Origin: Odobenus rosmarus divergens
Taxonomy: Eukaryota; Chordata; Mammalia; Carnivora; Odobenidae
Reading direction: 5' to 3'
Assembly (NCBI RefSeq): GCF_000321225.1
Contig: NW_004450303.1
Coordinates: forward strand, 1,201,923-1,265,922
Length of the DNA: 64,000 nucleotides
Below are positions 1-11,469 of this stretch, one piece after another (position 1 is the first letter of the stretch; each line of letters opens with the position of its first letter). Position numbers and translations under genes: made by a program. The notes under the pieces were generated by a model. That model saw nothing but the letters and a program-made list of their open reading frames with translations. It did not search any database and was not told the origin of the DNA.

Positions 1-1072
1 GCCATATTTTCTCAGTATCATTTCCCTAACAACATAGCTTCCACTGATTTCCCATCCAGCTACTGATCACCTTCATTGTTTTCTTATCCACTGTGCATGT
101 ATTTATGCCTAGAGGTTCTAATGTATCCATGCTCTTAAAATATCCCCCGTTTGTTTCTACCAATTTTATGTTTTTCTTTATTCAATAATATATCAAAACT
201 ATATAAGTTCCACTCTTGAGAAAGTTTAATTGACCATCTTAGTCTCTATATGTATAGAGAATTCTTATAGCTATATTAAATGCTATTTATGTACAGTACT
301 TCATTTTATATGATTTTTATTCATTCTATTAAATGTGTCTTCATTTCTTTACCTAAATTATAATATTTTACCATTTGGAAGTATTTTAGTACCGTATTTC
401 TAAGATTCCCATTTTCACATTACCTTTTTGCAAACGCTAGTGGAAGGTGTAGATCGAAAGGCCAGCTACAGACACCACTTGAATAAGTCAAACAAAATCT
501 GCTTCCCTAAAAGATAGAGAAAAATAGGTGCAGTCAGAATACTAAGTATCAAGATCCACAAGCAAACACAAAGATTTGGGAAGGCATTCCCACTCCTGCG
601 TCTCATCGTGAGCATGACTTTATTGAAGACAAGTCTGAGATTCTAGAAGCTCAGCAGTGCTTTTCTAGCCCCATCTTCTATTCATGGGCTGGAATAGTTT
701 TTCACAGAGGATGGATGGATGTGTGCTGGGGACCTCCACACCCGAGCCAGGGGTACTTCATCAATTTGGGAGTTATTCAGTACATATCATGCAACAGACT
801 GTTTCATACAGTGCACGTTAGCCTGTGTACAGTCCACACTTACACCCATAGTTTCTCTGTACCAATGGAGCCTGGGCCAAGCACTTTCCTAAACTCAGAG
901 CTGTGAGAAAAGGACAAAGACCAGTTACTGATACCTTACTTGGAGTAACCATGTTTAACCAAGCTGCAAAGGCTATTTTACATATTCTATATACCTATAC
1001 CTATATATCTATGTCTATATCTATTATCTATATCTACATATTTGTATCTTTATAACCTTGTGTGTTTGTATC
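1..1072. other. Unique intronic sequence with a CTAT-rich stretch
   Basis: No gene or recognised repeat was found. About 985-1060 is a degenerate (TATC/TA)n stretch. The short open frame at 715-906 resembles nothing known to me and has no coding context. Confidence 0.6.
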
Positions 1073-1428
1073 TCAGTCCATTTGGGCTGCTATAACAAGA
1101 TATCATAGACCAAGTAACTTATAAACAACAGAAATTTATTTCCTACAGTTCAGGAGGCTCGGAAGTCCAAGATCAAGGTGCCAATAAAATCAGGGTCTGG
1201 TGAGCTCCCACTTCCTGGTTCAGAGAGCTATCTTTCCACTGTAACATCTCATTGCAGGAGGGGCAAGGGAGCTTTCTGAGGTCTCCTTTATAACGGCTCT
1301 AATTCTGTTCATGAGGACTCATCTTCATAACCTAATCACCTATCAAAAGCCCCACCTCCTAATACCATCACTTTAGGTGTTAGAGTTTCAATATATGAAT
1401 TTTGGAAGACACAAACACTCAGATCATG
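1073..1428 (-). repeat. MSTA/MLT1-type MaLR solo LTR, antisense
   Basis: It begins CAGTCCATTTGGGCTGCTAT, passes through AACTTATAAACAACAGAAAT and CCCCACCTCCTAATACCATC, and ends near ACACAAACACTCAG. This is the reverse complement of the MST-type LTR of the ERVL-MaLR group. It is an old solo copy with no internal coding region beside it. Confidence 0.85.
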
Positions 1429-2422
1429 ACAGTGGGTATGTATTCTTCTTGTTATTTAAAGAAGTAAAAATTCATAACATTGCGATTAAAGCAGAATAGT
1501 TAGATTATTTCCTTTGTTATCTCCAAAATAACCTAACACTACAGAAAATTTAAACAACCAATCTATTCAAAGAATTGTTTACCTTTTACTGAAATTTTAC
1601 TGAAGTAAAATGTACCCTTTTTAATATTTCACTTTCAGACTACTCATATAGGTGTCACATAGAGACACAAGAGGGCCTTAAGCATTTAGAAGAGGGATGC
1701 CCATCTTGCAGGGGTAACTTGATTAGGATACCTGTGATGTCATTTCCAATTCTGACTCTATAATCTCATGAAATGTAGATATCAAATAAAAGGAACTGTC
1801 ATAATGGGTTTTCACTTGCAGAAATGTCTTTAGATTTTACAAATACGCAATTATGTAGTGTAGACGTTCCTTGTCAGAAATTGTTGTGATGCATAGGGGA
1901 TTAGGAATATAAAACATCCCTTGTGATTAAATTTGTTAACTTCTATAGTTAGGGGAATGTATGTAAATCCAAGAATTGTGCACCTGTCTATATAATAAAC
2001 ACAACCATTAGAGACTCATATCATTTATGTGTGAGTATATATAAAAATGTATCTGTATGCATATACAAACATGCATGCACAAATTAACAAATTACAAACA
2101 TATATATTTATATAGTCATCTACACATGTACTTGTACACACACATGCATATACACACAGATACAAGTATGCCTGTGTGTGGCTGTGTGCACAGCTATGAA
2201 TGTGTAGGTATGTGCAGACATGCATATATGTATGTGTACAGATACCTATACATGTGTGTGTACATATATTGATGTGTTTATACATGTGTGCATACATACA
2301 TATTAATGTGTGTATATGTATACACACATGCACATATATGTAGTGAGAGAGAGAGAGAGATAATGAAGAAACCTAAATATTCCATCCTCAATGGGGGTTA
2401 ATAATATTAGAAAGTTCATTAA
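1429..2422. other. Unique intron with a long CA/TA-rich low-complexity tract
   Basis: No gene was seen. Roughly 2030-2340 is an imperfect alternating purine-pyrimidine tract rich in CATA, TGTA and ACAC, followed by (GA)n at 2344-2360. Open frames here on both strands are low-complexity His/Tyr/Cys-rich artefacts of the repeat. Confidence 0.7.
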
Positions 2423-2622
2423 GGGGCACCTGGGTGGCTCAGTTGGTTAAGCACCTCTTGACTTTGGCTCAGGTCATGATCTCAGGATCATGGGATCAAC
2501 CTGAGATGGCCTCCATGCTCAGCAGGGAGTCTGCTTGAGATTTTCTCTCCTCCTCTCCTGCTGCCTCTCCCCCTGCTCTCTCTCTCTTTCTCTAAAATAA
2601 GTAAATAAATCTTTTTTTAAAG
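2423..2622 (+). mobile_element. CAN-SINE
   Basis: The tRNA-related head GGGGCACCTGGGTGGCTCAG is followed by AGGTCATGATCTC, a CT-rich run and a TAAATAAATC/A-rich tail. An imperfect AGAAAGT direct repeat flanks it. The middle segment is diverged, so this is an older copy. Confidence 0.93.
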
Positions 2623-2792
2623 AAAGTCTATCCATTCTTCATGACCCTTCATAACCATTAAATTTCATAATTTAATAATTATAAAACTTAAGCTTGCTTT
2701 TCTGAAAAATTTTGCATTAAAATAGAGCCACCATATTTTGATGAAGATAACATCTATCATCAGTATGTCTTCCAATGTAATACATTTCTTGA

Positions 2793-3030
2793 TATTTCCC
2801 AATTTTTTAACTGATTTTTATTTTATTTTTTTAAAGAATTTATTTATTTGAGAGAGAGAGAGAGCATGAGCAGGAGTGGCAGGTGAGGACAGAAGGAGAG
2901 GGAGAAGCAGACTTCCTGCTCAGCAGGGAGCCTGCCATGGGGCTCCAATCCCAGGATCCTGAGATCATGACCTGAGCTGAAGGCAAACAAACAACTGAGC
3001 CACCGAGGCACCTGCTATTTCCCAATTTTT
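2793..3030 (-). mobile_element. CAN-SINE, antisense, with 15-bp target-site duplication
   Basis: The T-rich left end, AGAGAGAGAG, GAGATCATGACCTGAGC and terminal GAGCCACCGAGGCACC are a reversed CAN-SINE, about 2808-3015. TATTTCCCAATTTTT is repeated at 2793-2807 and 3016-3030, marking the insertion exactly. Confidence 0.95.
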
Positions 3031-3632
3031 AAAGTAATATGGATACAATTACACCAAAAGCTTTATGTTTTAAAGGAAAATAATTTCCTCAAAAGGAATA
3101 CCTCAAAGGAAAAATAAAATGCCTGAAGAAAAGATTAGAGAAAGTTTGTATATATGAGAAATACCAAAAGTGCATTTTAAAGTAATGTTTATATTTTTTC
3201 CCTGAGGTGAATTAGCATTTACTCTTTTACCATATGAGGAAGAAAGAAGAGGGAGGGTAAAAGAGAAAGGGAAAGAAAAAAAGAGAAGAGAAGAAAAAAA
3301 AAGAGAGAGGGAGATACAAAGGGAGAGACAGAAATCTGTAGATAAAAATAAAATAAAAGAGACATATTTGTTGCATATACTTACTAAGAATTAAAATACT
3401 TTTCAAGAGTATAGAATATCTAAGGGATTCTCTTGCTTTTTTCTTTATTTTAAATATTTTTAATAACATGATCATCTCCAAGGAATTACTAAAACAAATT
3501 CCTACTCCCAAACAACGTGTACATAGAAAAGGAAAAAAATACACACTATAAACCCATTTTTTGTCTTACTATAATAAAAATGAAAAGAAAAACATTAATT
3601 GCAACAAATACTTATTAAAAACCTAACACATG
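3031..3632. other. AT-rich intron with a polypurine tract
   Basis: No gene was seen. About 3235-3332 is nearly all A/G on the + strand (GGAAGAAAGAAGAGGGAGGG and onwards), with very few pyrimidines. The minus-strand frame through it is Phe/Ser/Leu-rich low complexity. Confidence 0.7.
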
Positions 3633-3845
3633 TTTTTTTTAAAGATTTATTTATTTATTTAAGAGAGAGAGCAAGAAAGCATGTGAGTGCAGGGAGGGAC
3701 AGAGGGAGAGGGAGAGAGAGTATTTCAAGCTACTCCCCACTGAGTGCAGACCCCAAGGCAAGGCTCAATTTCAGGACCCTGAGATCATGACCTGAGTGGA
3801 AACCAAGATTTGGATGCTCATCTGACTGAGCCACCCAAGCACCCC
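3633..3845 (-). mobile_element. CAN-SINE, antisense
   Basis: It runs from TTTTTTTAAAGATTTATTTA through a GA-rich stretch and GAGATCATGACCTGAG to GACTGAGCCACCCAAGCACC. Diverged flanking repeats (TAACACATGT and TAATATGTGT) suggest an older insertion. Confidence 0.93.
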
Positions 3846-4639
3846 TAATATGTGTTTCATATGTACTGGCACAGGTACTAAGTTGCTGGCTCAAAAGTGA
3901 ATATGGACTGAGATGGCCTTGTTCAGAAGATTGAAGGAAAGAATGAATACAGGGATAGCTATTGATTTATAGACCTTTGTTTATTTCCATTTGCGAGATA
4001 CTATTTCTAAGAATTTTCACAATTCAGAGTCATAATTCTTTATTCGAGAATAAAAAATGAATTACATCTCTTAGGCAGAAATCTCAATATTCTATATTTT
4101 CATGTCAGATCAAAGGTTTAGAAATGGGACCTAGTAGCCTTTTCTATCCTTAAAGTGTTTGTCACTAGGTTTCAGAGTGAGAAATAATAAAGTTACATCT
4201 TTTACATCTGTGAAAAAGCATAGTAAAATCAAAACTACTTGGGAGTACAATGGTATTTTTTCATAAGTTCATGTATTGATTGGCTTATTTCTTCCTGGAA
4301 GATGTGGGAAAGATGTGGTAATGACATTTTCCCAGAATAGATCTATTAAAGTAGGAGTTTACACTAGTAGGCTCTATGTTCTGCACTCCTTTTTTCTCTC
4401 CCTTTAGATAGTTACAAAAATAAATCTTGCCTATGATTATATATTTTGCTGAGAAAATAGGAGCAGTGAGCAGAAAAATTTCCACAAGTTTTCATCATCA
4501 CAGCTATCCAGCAATTAACATGTCTGCTATGAGCTTGCATAGATACAGCTGTCCCACCACTTAGATCTACCTGTTGCTTGTCCGTATGGTTTGTCTTTGC
4601 CATGGGTACTATGAGTGACCCATCTGTGTTCTAATCGAA
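3846..4639. other. Unique intronic sequence
   Basis: AT-rich single-copy-looking DNA with no recognised gene or repeat. The short minus-strand frames here are not supported. Confidence 0.55.
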
Positions 4640-6365
4640 GGGAAACCATACTACTTAGACATTAAGACCCATATTTTCTCGTCTACTGAAAGACATCTCT
4701 CCAGCAATTCTTTCCCTTCTCACTTCTGCATTTTCAATGTGTATCTCTCTACTCATGATTCCCATCAGCCTATAAGCATGCTATTGTTTCTCCCTTCCTT
4801 TTCTGTCTCCTTTGCCAAATACTGAGCTAGTTTTCTATTCTCTTTTTAGAAAAACTTCTCAAAGGGGTATTTATATTCACTTCCTGTCTTCTATTTGAAT
4901 TCTCTCTGTAACCAACTTCAACCAGACTTTTTTTTCCTACTACTTCATCAAGGCATCTCTTATCAAATTTGGCAGTGCCCTCCAAATTGCTAAAACTAAT
5001 GATTAGTGCTGTTATTGACCTCTCAGCAACACGGAGGCAGTTTGATTACTTCCCCTTTAAAAACATTTTAAAACTGACTTCTAGCACACCATACATCAGG
5101 TTTGCTTCCCACTTCTCTAGCTGCTACTTCTCAGTCTCTTTGTTGTTTTATATTCCTCATCTTTTATCCATAAAATTTGGAAAGCTCTAAGGCCCAATCC
5201 ATAGACTTCTTTCCTTTTCCATTCTTTTCTTCATGGATTCCAAACTTTGGTGATGTCATCTAGTTTCATGACTTTAAATGACACCTATATGCTAGTGACT
5301 GCCATATTTATATTCCTGGACTGACCTTTTGCTTGAACTTCAGATTATGAACTTAACTATCCAACATCTGATTGGATATCTGATTAGGGACATCAAACTT
5401 AGGTTGTTCAAAGCTGAGCTGCTGAGCTTCACCTTAACCCTTCCTCCACATTTTCTCTTCTGCAATCCTCACCATCTCAATCTATAACACCATATTTCCA
5501 GATATAGATGTTAAGGAAAAAACAATGAAACAAAATAAAAGCAATGAAACAAAATAAATCTTAAAATCATCCATAATGCTCTTTCCCTATCACACAAATG
5601 CATTTCAACAGAATGTTTAGTTCAACCTTTAAAGTATATCCAGATTCTAACCTCTTATCCCCACCTTCTCCATAAACACCCTCTCTGAATCAAGCTTCTT
5701 CATTTTTTTTTTTATTACAATAGTTTGCTATCTGGTTTTCTTCTTCTTTGCTTATTTTCCTGAACTCTATTCTAAACACTCTATCCAAAGTCATCCTGTT
5801 AGCGGAAAAAAAGTCAGATGATATTATTGGTTTACTCAAACTCTTTTGGTGAGTTCACAGTTCATCTATACTAATATGAAAATTCTTTCTATGACTTCAT
5901 GTCACTATATGTTTTGGTCCTTGGTTAACTTTTTAACTACTTCTTCTATAATTCTATTTTTTTTTTCACTTTGCCCCATAATAATGGTCTCCTTGCCATT
6001 CCTTCAGCATTCCAGATAAATCCCCTTTGCAATATTTTCACTGATTGTTTTCTCTGCCCCAATCCCTTCACCTATGGTCTTCACACAAATGTTACATTCT
6101 GAGTGAGGTCTTTCCTAATGACCCTAAGGGAAATTAAAATGAACTCACATTCTTTATTTTCTCTCCTATTTTACTTTTTTCCGTAACACTTGTAATCATC
6201 TGGTATACTACATATTTGCTTATGGGTAATCTAAACCCCAACAGAATGTAATTTCCACAGGACAGGATTTTTGTCTCATATTTTTCATTGCAATATATTG
6301 AGCTTCTAGAAAAATTCTTGGCACATATCAGGCACTCAGAAATTATTTGTTAAATGCATAAATCT
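4640..6365 (+). mobile_element. Old L2 LINE, 3' half
   Basis: Consecutive landmarks follow the L2 consensus order: a segment near 4845 like AAACTCCTCAAAAG, TTGACCTCTCAGCAACA near 5015, GTGATGTCATCTAG and GACTTTAAATGACACCTATA near 5250-5290, GTCATCCTGTTA near 5791, AGTCAGATGAT near 5811, and a 3' end with GAATGTAATTTCCACAGGAC and TCTTGGCACATATCAGGCAC. It ends in TTTGTTAAATGCATAAAT. It is heavily mutated with no usable open frame. Confidence 0.82.
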
Positions 6366-6869
6366 TGTTTTCCATGTTATAGTTGTATTGTAAAATTCTC
6401 ACTGGACATATCCACATCTGCACTGCAAAACATCCCTAGATCAAGATATGAACATTGGTATACTCTTTCTTCCATACTTTCTTCAGATGGTGACATTGTC
6501 TCAAAAAAATGGCTAAATAAAAAACCCTTAATGAATTTATAGATGACTTAGAGATGGTGACTCCTATTACTGCTGGGTTATTAAATAAAAGAGGACAATT
6601 TCAGGCAAGAGAGATGTTAAACTACAAATTAACTCAAATTAATTAAATTATTTAACTCAAAAGATTAATATAGCTTAGAACCATATATTGAAGATTATTA
6701 TAATAAGATGGGCCTTGATTCTTGATGATGCATAGTGTAGAGGGTAAAATCAATACTTATCCTAAAGTAGCTGACAATGGTATTCATGTGTTTCTTCTTC
6801 ATCTTACTTATATTTATTATGCAAATAATACTTATTTCTTGGGTTCAAAGAGGAGTAACATGAGAGGTT
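6366..6869. other. Unique AT-rich intronic sequence
   Basis: Nothing recognised between the L2 3' end and the following MIR. Confidence 0.55.
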
Positions 6870-7095
6870 TCCAGTGTAAAGATTAACTAAGAGCATTCCT
6901 TTGGAGTCAAAGAGGAATTTGGGTTCAAATTCCAATGCAGTTATTAATAACTGAACTTGGGAAAATCAATTTACTTTTCCAAATGTAAATTTATGTCTCT
7001 TAAAATAAAAATAATAGTTCATATATTGTAAATATTAAAGAGAATACATATAGTAGCTTATAGCACTTAGTAGTTCAATAAAAAGAGGTTATTAC
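6870..7095 (+). repeat. MIR SINE
   Basis: AAGAGCATTC, TTTGGAGTCA, TTTGGGTTCAAATTCC and a later TTAGTAGTTCAATAAA follow the order of the MIR consensus (tRNA-like head to 3' end). An ancient, degraded copy. Confidence 0.7.
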
Positions 7096-7429
7096 TTGTT
7101 ATATTTATGGGAATTGAGACCTTCCACTCTTTGATGACTTAAGAATCTGATAACATTTCTCCAATTTTTGAGCTAAAACATTTAATGCATTTAAAATTCT
7201 TTCTTTTCCTTAATATGAACATCGAATTTAAAATAAGCCTGTTTATAAATAGCACCTGGGCAAGAAATATACTAAATATTAGTAAGACCTTTAAGATGAC
7301 CAAACAGTAATGAGTATGGAAGAAAGGGTGTGTATGGTTTTATGTAACTTTTTATTTTCACCGTATGGATTGCTTAAATTAATCTTCAGTGCATTTACAT
7401 GAACAAAAAAAAAAAAAAAGAAATTATTA

Positions 7430-7990
7430 TCATTAAGAAATATAAATGATAGAAGTTGAACCTGGATTCATGCATGGTTCCTGAGAATTGAAAATAAAAC
7501 ATGGCAAAAGAAACACCAGTATTCTGCAACAGTGGAAGTTTATGTGAAATCCTGCCTGCAGGTTCCCATTTAATGGGTTGAAGTTGTTGTTACAAGTGCC
7601 CAGGAGCTATCATGATAATGGGTCCGTTGCTATGGAAGCAAATCCAATCTTAGTAACACATGGCAGGCCCAAGAACGGTTTTACATGATTTTTTTTTCCC
7701 TGAACATTAGAGGAAAAAATAACAACCAATACATGAAAAACATATAAACAATGGAATAATCTGGAGTCCAAAGTAAGCACCACTTGTTTTCATGTAATTC
7801 AGCCTTGCGGGGGAAATGGAATGTCAAAAATTGAGAATTGTTTTGTTGTCCCATAATGACATTCCCAAAAGCGAATCCAGCCAAGTCTCTTTTGCATAAT
7901 TCTCCATCCCAAAAAATGTTAATGTTTGCTCCGTATGGCTGCACCTGCCTAGAGCAAAGTCAGTATGGTGTTTGGTTTGTTTCTTCGGTA
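7430..7990. other. Complex unique block, possible conserved noncoding element
   Basis: No repeat signature. Base composition is more balanced and complex than in neighbouring AT-rich DNA. It includes GTTGCTATGGAAGC at 7626-7639 (X-box-like) and CTTGCGGGGGAAATGG near 7804. The 87-residue minus frame at 7681-7944 resembles nothing I know. Conservation is only suspected. Confidence 0.35.
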
Positions 7991-8348
7991 AACTGTCTGA
8001 TTTTCTGAATATGGAAAATAGAATTCTACCCTTGAAAGTAGTGATTTTGTTAAACTTTATTTACACATGCTGTTTTTATCAGTCTTCATTAATTTTAATG
8101 TTTAGAGATAGAAACACAAATCTAGAATATTTTAAGCTTTTCTAATTGTAAATGGGATACACGTACATAATTAGAATATAAAATACGGCAATAAATTTAT
8201 AACATTAAATCGAACTCAATACCGCTTTCTCCCTTTCAATTTTCCAGAGTGACACTCAACTCTTTATTTCTGCTGCAATTTATCTCCATATTTTTAAAAT
8301 AACTAGTGGGTACTGCTATCTCTTGATTAATTGATTTATATTATCATC
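7991..8348. other. Unique AT-rich intronic sequence
   Basis: No gene or repeat recognised. Confidence 0.55.
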
Positions 8349-8590
8349 CATTAACTTCCCCCCCTTTTTTAAAAGATTTTGCTTATTTATTTTTAGAGAG
8401 AGACAGAGAGTGCCAGAGACAGAGTGGTATGTGCAGAGAGGGAGGGAGAGAATCTTCAAACAGACGCTCCACTGAGTATGGAGCCTAACGTGGGGCTTGA
8501 CCCCATTACCTTGAGATCATGACTTGAGCCAAAACCAAGAGTTTTACGCTTAACCAACTGAGCCACCCAGGCACCCCTTCATTAACTTCC
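8349..8590 (-). mobile_element. CAN-SINE, antisense, with 11-bp target-site duplication
   Basis: CATTAACTTCC occurs at 8349-8359 and 8580-8590, bounding a reversed SINE (AAAAGATTTTGCTTATTTAT to ACTGAGCCACCCAGGCACCC). Confidence 0.95.
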
Positions 8591-8862
8591 TATTATTGCA
8601 GATGAGAATTTTATCTTTTCTGTCCTCTCTTCTCATCTTTCCATTTCCATTTCTTAGATTTTTTATAGTAAAGTTTTTTTATTATTATGATTTAATTTTT
8701 TCTAAGTTGAGCCAAGTGGTTTAATAAAATATTTCCTTTCTTATGAAATTTCGTGTTTGACCTAGACTTAATAAATGTATCTTTTGTTTTCCTTTGTGTA
8801 GTATTCCTTGTGTCTCTGGCTAAGTCTTCATAGATCCTTTCTAATAACTGTAGTTGTCCATC

Positions 8863-9091
8863 AAAACAGTTTTGGGTCGCCTGCGTGTCTCAGTCATTAA
8901 GCATCTGCCTTCAGCTCAGGTCATGATCCCAGAGTTCTGGGATCGAGCCCCGCATCGGACTCCCTGCTCAGCGGGAAGCCTGCTTCTGCTTCCCCTTCTC
9001 CCGCTCCTCCTGCTTCTGTTCCTGCTCTTGCTACCTCTCTCCCTCTGTCAAATAAATAAATAAAATCTTTAAAAAAAAAAAAAACAGTTTT
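8863..9091 (+). mobile_element. CAN-SINE with 11-bp target-site duplication
   Basis: AAAACAGTTTT at 8863-8873 and 9081-9091 bounds a head GGGTCGCCTGCGTGTCTCAG, a CT-rich middle and AAATAAATAAATAAAATCTT plus poly(A). The 69-residue frame inside is a SINE artefact (Leu-rich from the CT run). Confidence 0.95.
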
Positions 9092-9412
9092 AACATATCT
9101 ATCCTGTAGGATAATATACTTATTTTTATTTTTTTCCTTATTAAGGCCTCCTATTGTCTATTCCAGTTTTATCTGATTATTCTCTAATCTTTTTTGTCAT
9201 GGGTTTCCCCTCCATTATCATCTTGGGAATTGTCTTTGCCTCTATCCTCCGTTAGATCAGCTGTTTCTTGGATCTTATCTTAGCCTTCTGGATTTACTCC
9301 CATATTTTGGTAAAAAACTCTTCCAGAAACTTCCTAATAATGAGCATATGAGAGGTAAATTTTTGAAGTTTTGTCTCAAAATGTCTTTTTTCTATGCTTA
9401 CCTTCGATCAAT
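9092..9412. other. Intronic sequence, unclassified
   Basis: T-rich sequence between a SINE and an L1; possibly an old antisense LINE but not clear enough to call. Confidence 0.4.
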
Positions 9413-10765
9413 TGATAGAATTCTGTGTTAAAAGAAAAAGTCGACCCCAAATAGTCAAATCTTGAAAACGAACAATGAAAGTGGATGTCTCACACTTTCT
9501 TGCTTTAAAACTTACTGCAAAGCTATAGTAATCAAAACAGTATGGTACTGGCAAAAAGGCAGACATGTAGGCCAATGGAATAAAATAGAGAGACCAGAAA
9601 TCATTACTTGCATATGTGATTAAGTGATTTTTGTTAAGGGTGCCAAGACTATTCAATGGAGAAAGGACAATCTTTTCAACAAATGGTTTGGAAAAACTGG
9701 ATACTCCCCATGCAAAAGAATGATGTTGGACCCTTACCTTATAGCATATACAAAAATTAACTCAAAATATATCAAAGATTGAAATGTAAGACTTAAAACC
9801 GTTAAACTTTTAAAACAAAACACAGGGGAAAAGCTTCACAACATTGGATTTGACAATGATTTCTTGAAAATGATACCAAAAGCACAGGCAATGAAAGTAA
9901 AAACAGATAAGTTGCCTACATCAAATAAAAAACTTCAGTATAGGGGCACCTGGGTGGTTCAATCCGTTAAGCATTCGACTCTTGATTTCCACTCAGGTCA
10001 TGATCTCAAGGTCCTTGGATCCAGCCCTGCATCAGTCTCCATGCTCAGCAAGGAGTCAGCTTGAGGATTATCTCTCTCCCTCTCCCTCTGTCCCTCCCCC
10101 TACTTGCTCTCTCTCTTTCAAAAATAAATAAGTCTTAAAAAAAAAAAAAAAAAAACCTTCAGTGTATCAAACAACTAAAAATAGAATTACCACATGATCC
10201 TGCAATCCTACCTCTGGGTATATATCCAAAAAAAATGAAAGCAGGGTCCTGAAGAGATATTTGTACATTATGTTCATAGCAGCATTCTTCAAAATAGCTA
10301 AAATGTGGAAGTAACACAAATGTCCATAGATGGATAAATGGATAAATAAATTGTGATGTGCACACACAATGGAATATTATTCAACTTTAAAAAGAAATGA
10401 AATCCTGTCATATGCTACATCATGGTGAACCTTGATGACATTTTGTTACATGAAATAGGCCAGCACAAAAAGCCAAATGCTCTAGTATTCTACTTATATG
10501 AGGTTTCCAGAGTAGTCAAATTTAAGAAAGAGAAAGTAGAATGTTGGTAGCCAGAGTCTGGGGAGAGAGAAAAATGGAAAGTTATTAGTGGGTATAGAGC
10601 TTCAGCTGTGCAAGATAAAAAAAAATTCCTGGAGATTTGTTGCACAACAATGTGAATATAATTAACACTATTGAACTGTATACTTAAAAATGATTAAGAT
10701 AAAAAATGATTAAGATAGTAAATTTTATGTTATGTGTATTTTCCACAATTAAATTTTTAAAAATG
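9413..10765 (+). mobile_element. L1 3' portion (ORF2 C-terminal region and 3'UTR), interrupted by a SINE
   Basis: GTAATCAAAACAGTATGGTA, AATGGAATAAAATAGAGA, ATGCAAAAGAATGATGTTGG, CTGGGTATATATCCAAA and AATGGAATATTATTCA are characteristic of the ORF2 end in sense orientation. The 3' end lies near TATTTTCCACAATTAAATTT. A SINE at 9943-10156 splits it. It has no intact frame. Confidence 0.9.
9943..10156 (+). mobile_element. CAN-SINE nested in L1
   Basis: GGGGCACCTGGGTGGTTCAA head, AGGTCATGATCTCAAGGTCC, CT-rich run and poly(A). AACTTCAGTATA before and ACCTTCAGTGTA after form a diverged duplication of L1 sequence. Confidence 0.94.
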
Positions 10766-11246
10766 CAAAAATATATTCTAAAGACTATACTCCGTTAAAT
10801 ATGTTAGAATATACATTGAACTATACCTGAAATATGTAGTCTTCCATTTAAATGTTAGCTATATTGTCATTATTAATACTATCTTTTACCTCCAGTGTTC
10901 CTTTTAAGAAGTCCAAAGTATTCTGATCTCCGATGCTTTGAACATGTACCTTATACTTCCATTTCTACTTAGCCCATCCCTGCCCTTCTTAGCTCTTCCC
11001 TATGGGAGTGAAAGCCTAAAATCTACATTTCCCCAACACACTATCCTGCAGAAATATGCCTTAGCTTCTACCAAAGGAAAGGTTTTGTGCCAACCCAGAA
11101 GACAAAAAAGCAGCAGAAGCATTATTGTCTACCTGACATTAGTAGGCAGGCACAAAAGCTTCAGCATATGGCAGATGTGTTTTTATAACACCTCCTGGGC
11201 ATTCTCTTTTCATTTATGGACTTTGGTGCTGTAGGAAGCAGAGATT
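10766..11246. other. Unique intronic sequence
   Basis: No recognised gene or repeat. The 98-codon frame at 10938-11234 has no coding support (no splice context or known motif). Confidence 0.5.
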
Positions 11247-11469
11247 GCCGATAGTTTTTTTTTTTTTTAAAGATTTCATTTATTTATTTGAGAGAGAGAG
11301 AATGAAAGATAGAGAGCACGAGAGGGAAGAGGGTCAGAGGGAGAAGCAGACTCCCCCTGTTGAGCTGGGAGCCTGATGTGGGACTCGATTCCGGGACTCC
11401 AGGATCAGGACCTGAACCGAAGGCAGTCGCTCAACCAACTGAGCCACCAAGGCCCCCCATGCTGATAGT
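11247..11469 (-). mobile_element. CAN-SINE, antisense
   Basis: Starts with poly(T), TTAAAGATTTCATTTATTTA and a GA-rich stretch, and ends CAACTGAGCCACCAAGGCCC. GCCGATAGT (11247-11255) and GCTGATAGT (11461-11469) are the duplicated target with one change. Confidence 0.95.

Noticed and set aside
2025..2333. Cys/His/Tyr-rich 102-residue frame
   Set aside because: Produced by the CA/TG/TA simple-repeat tract; present in both strands.
8874..9080. tRNA-like sequences at SINE heads
   Set aside because: The heads derive from a tRNA but lack a complete cloverleaf; they belong to dispersed SINEs with poly(A) tails and target duplications.
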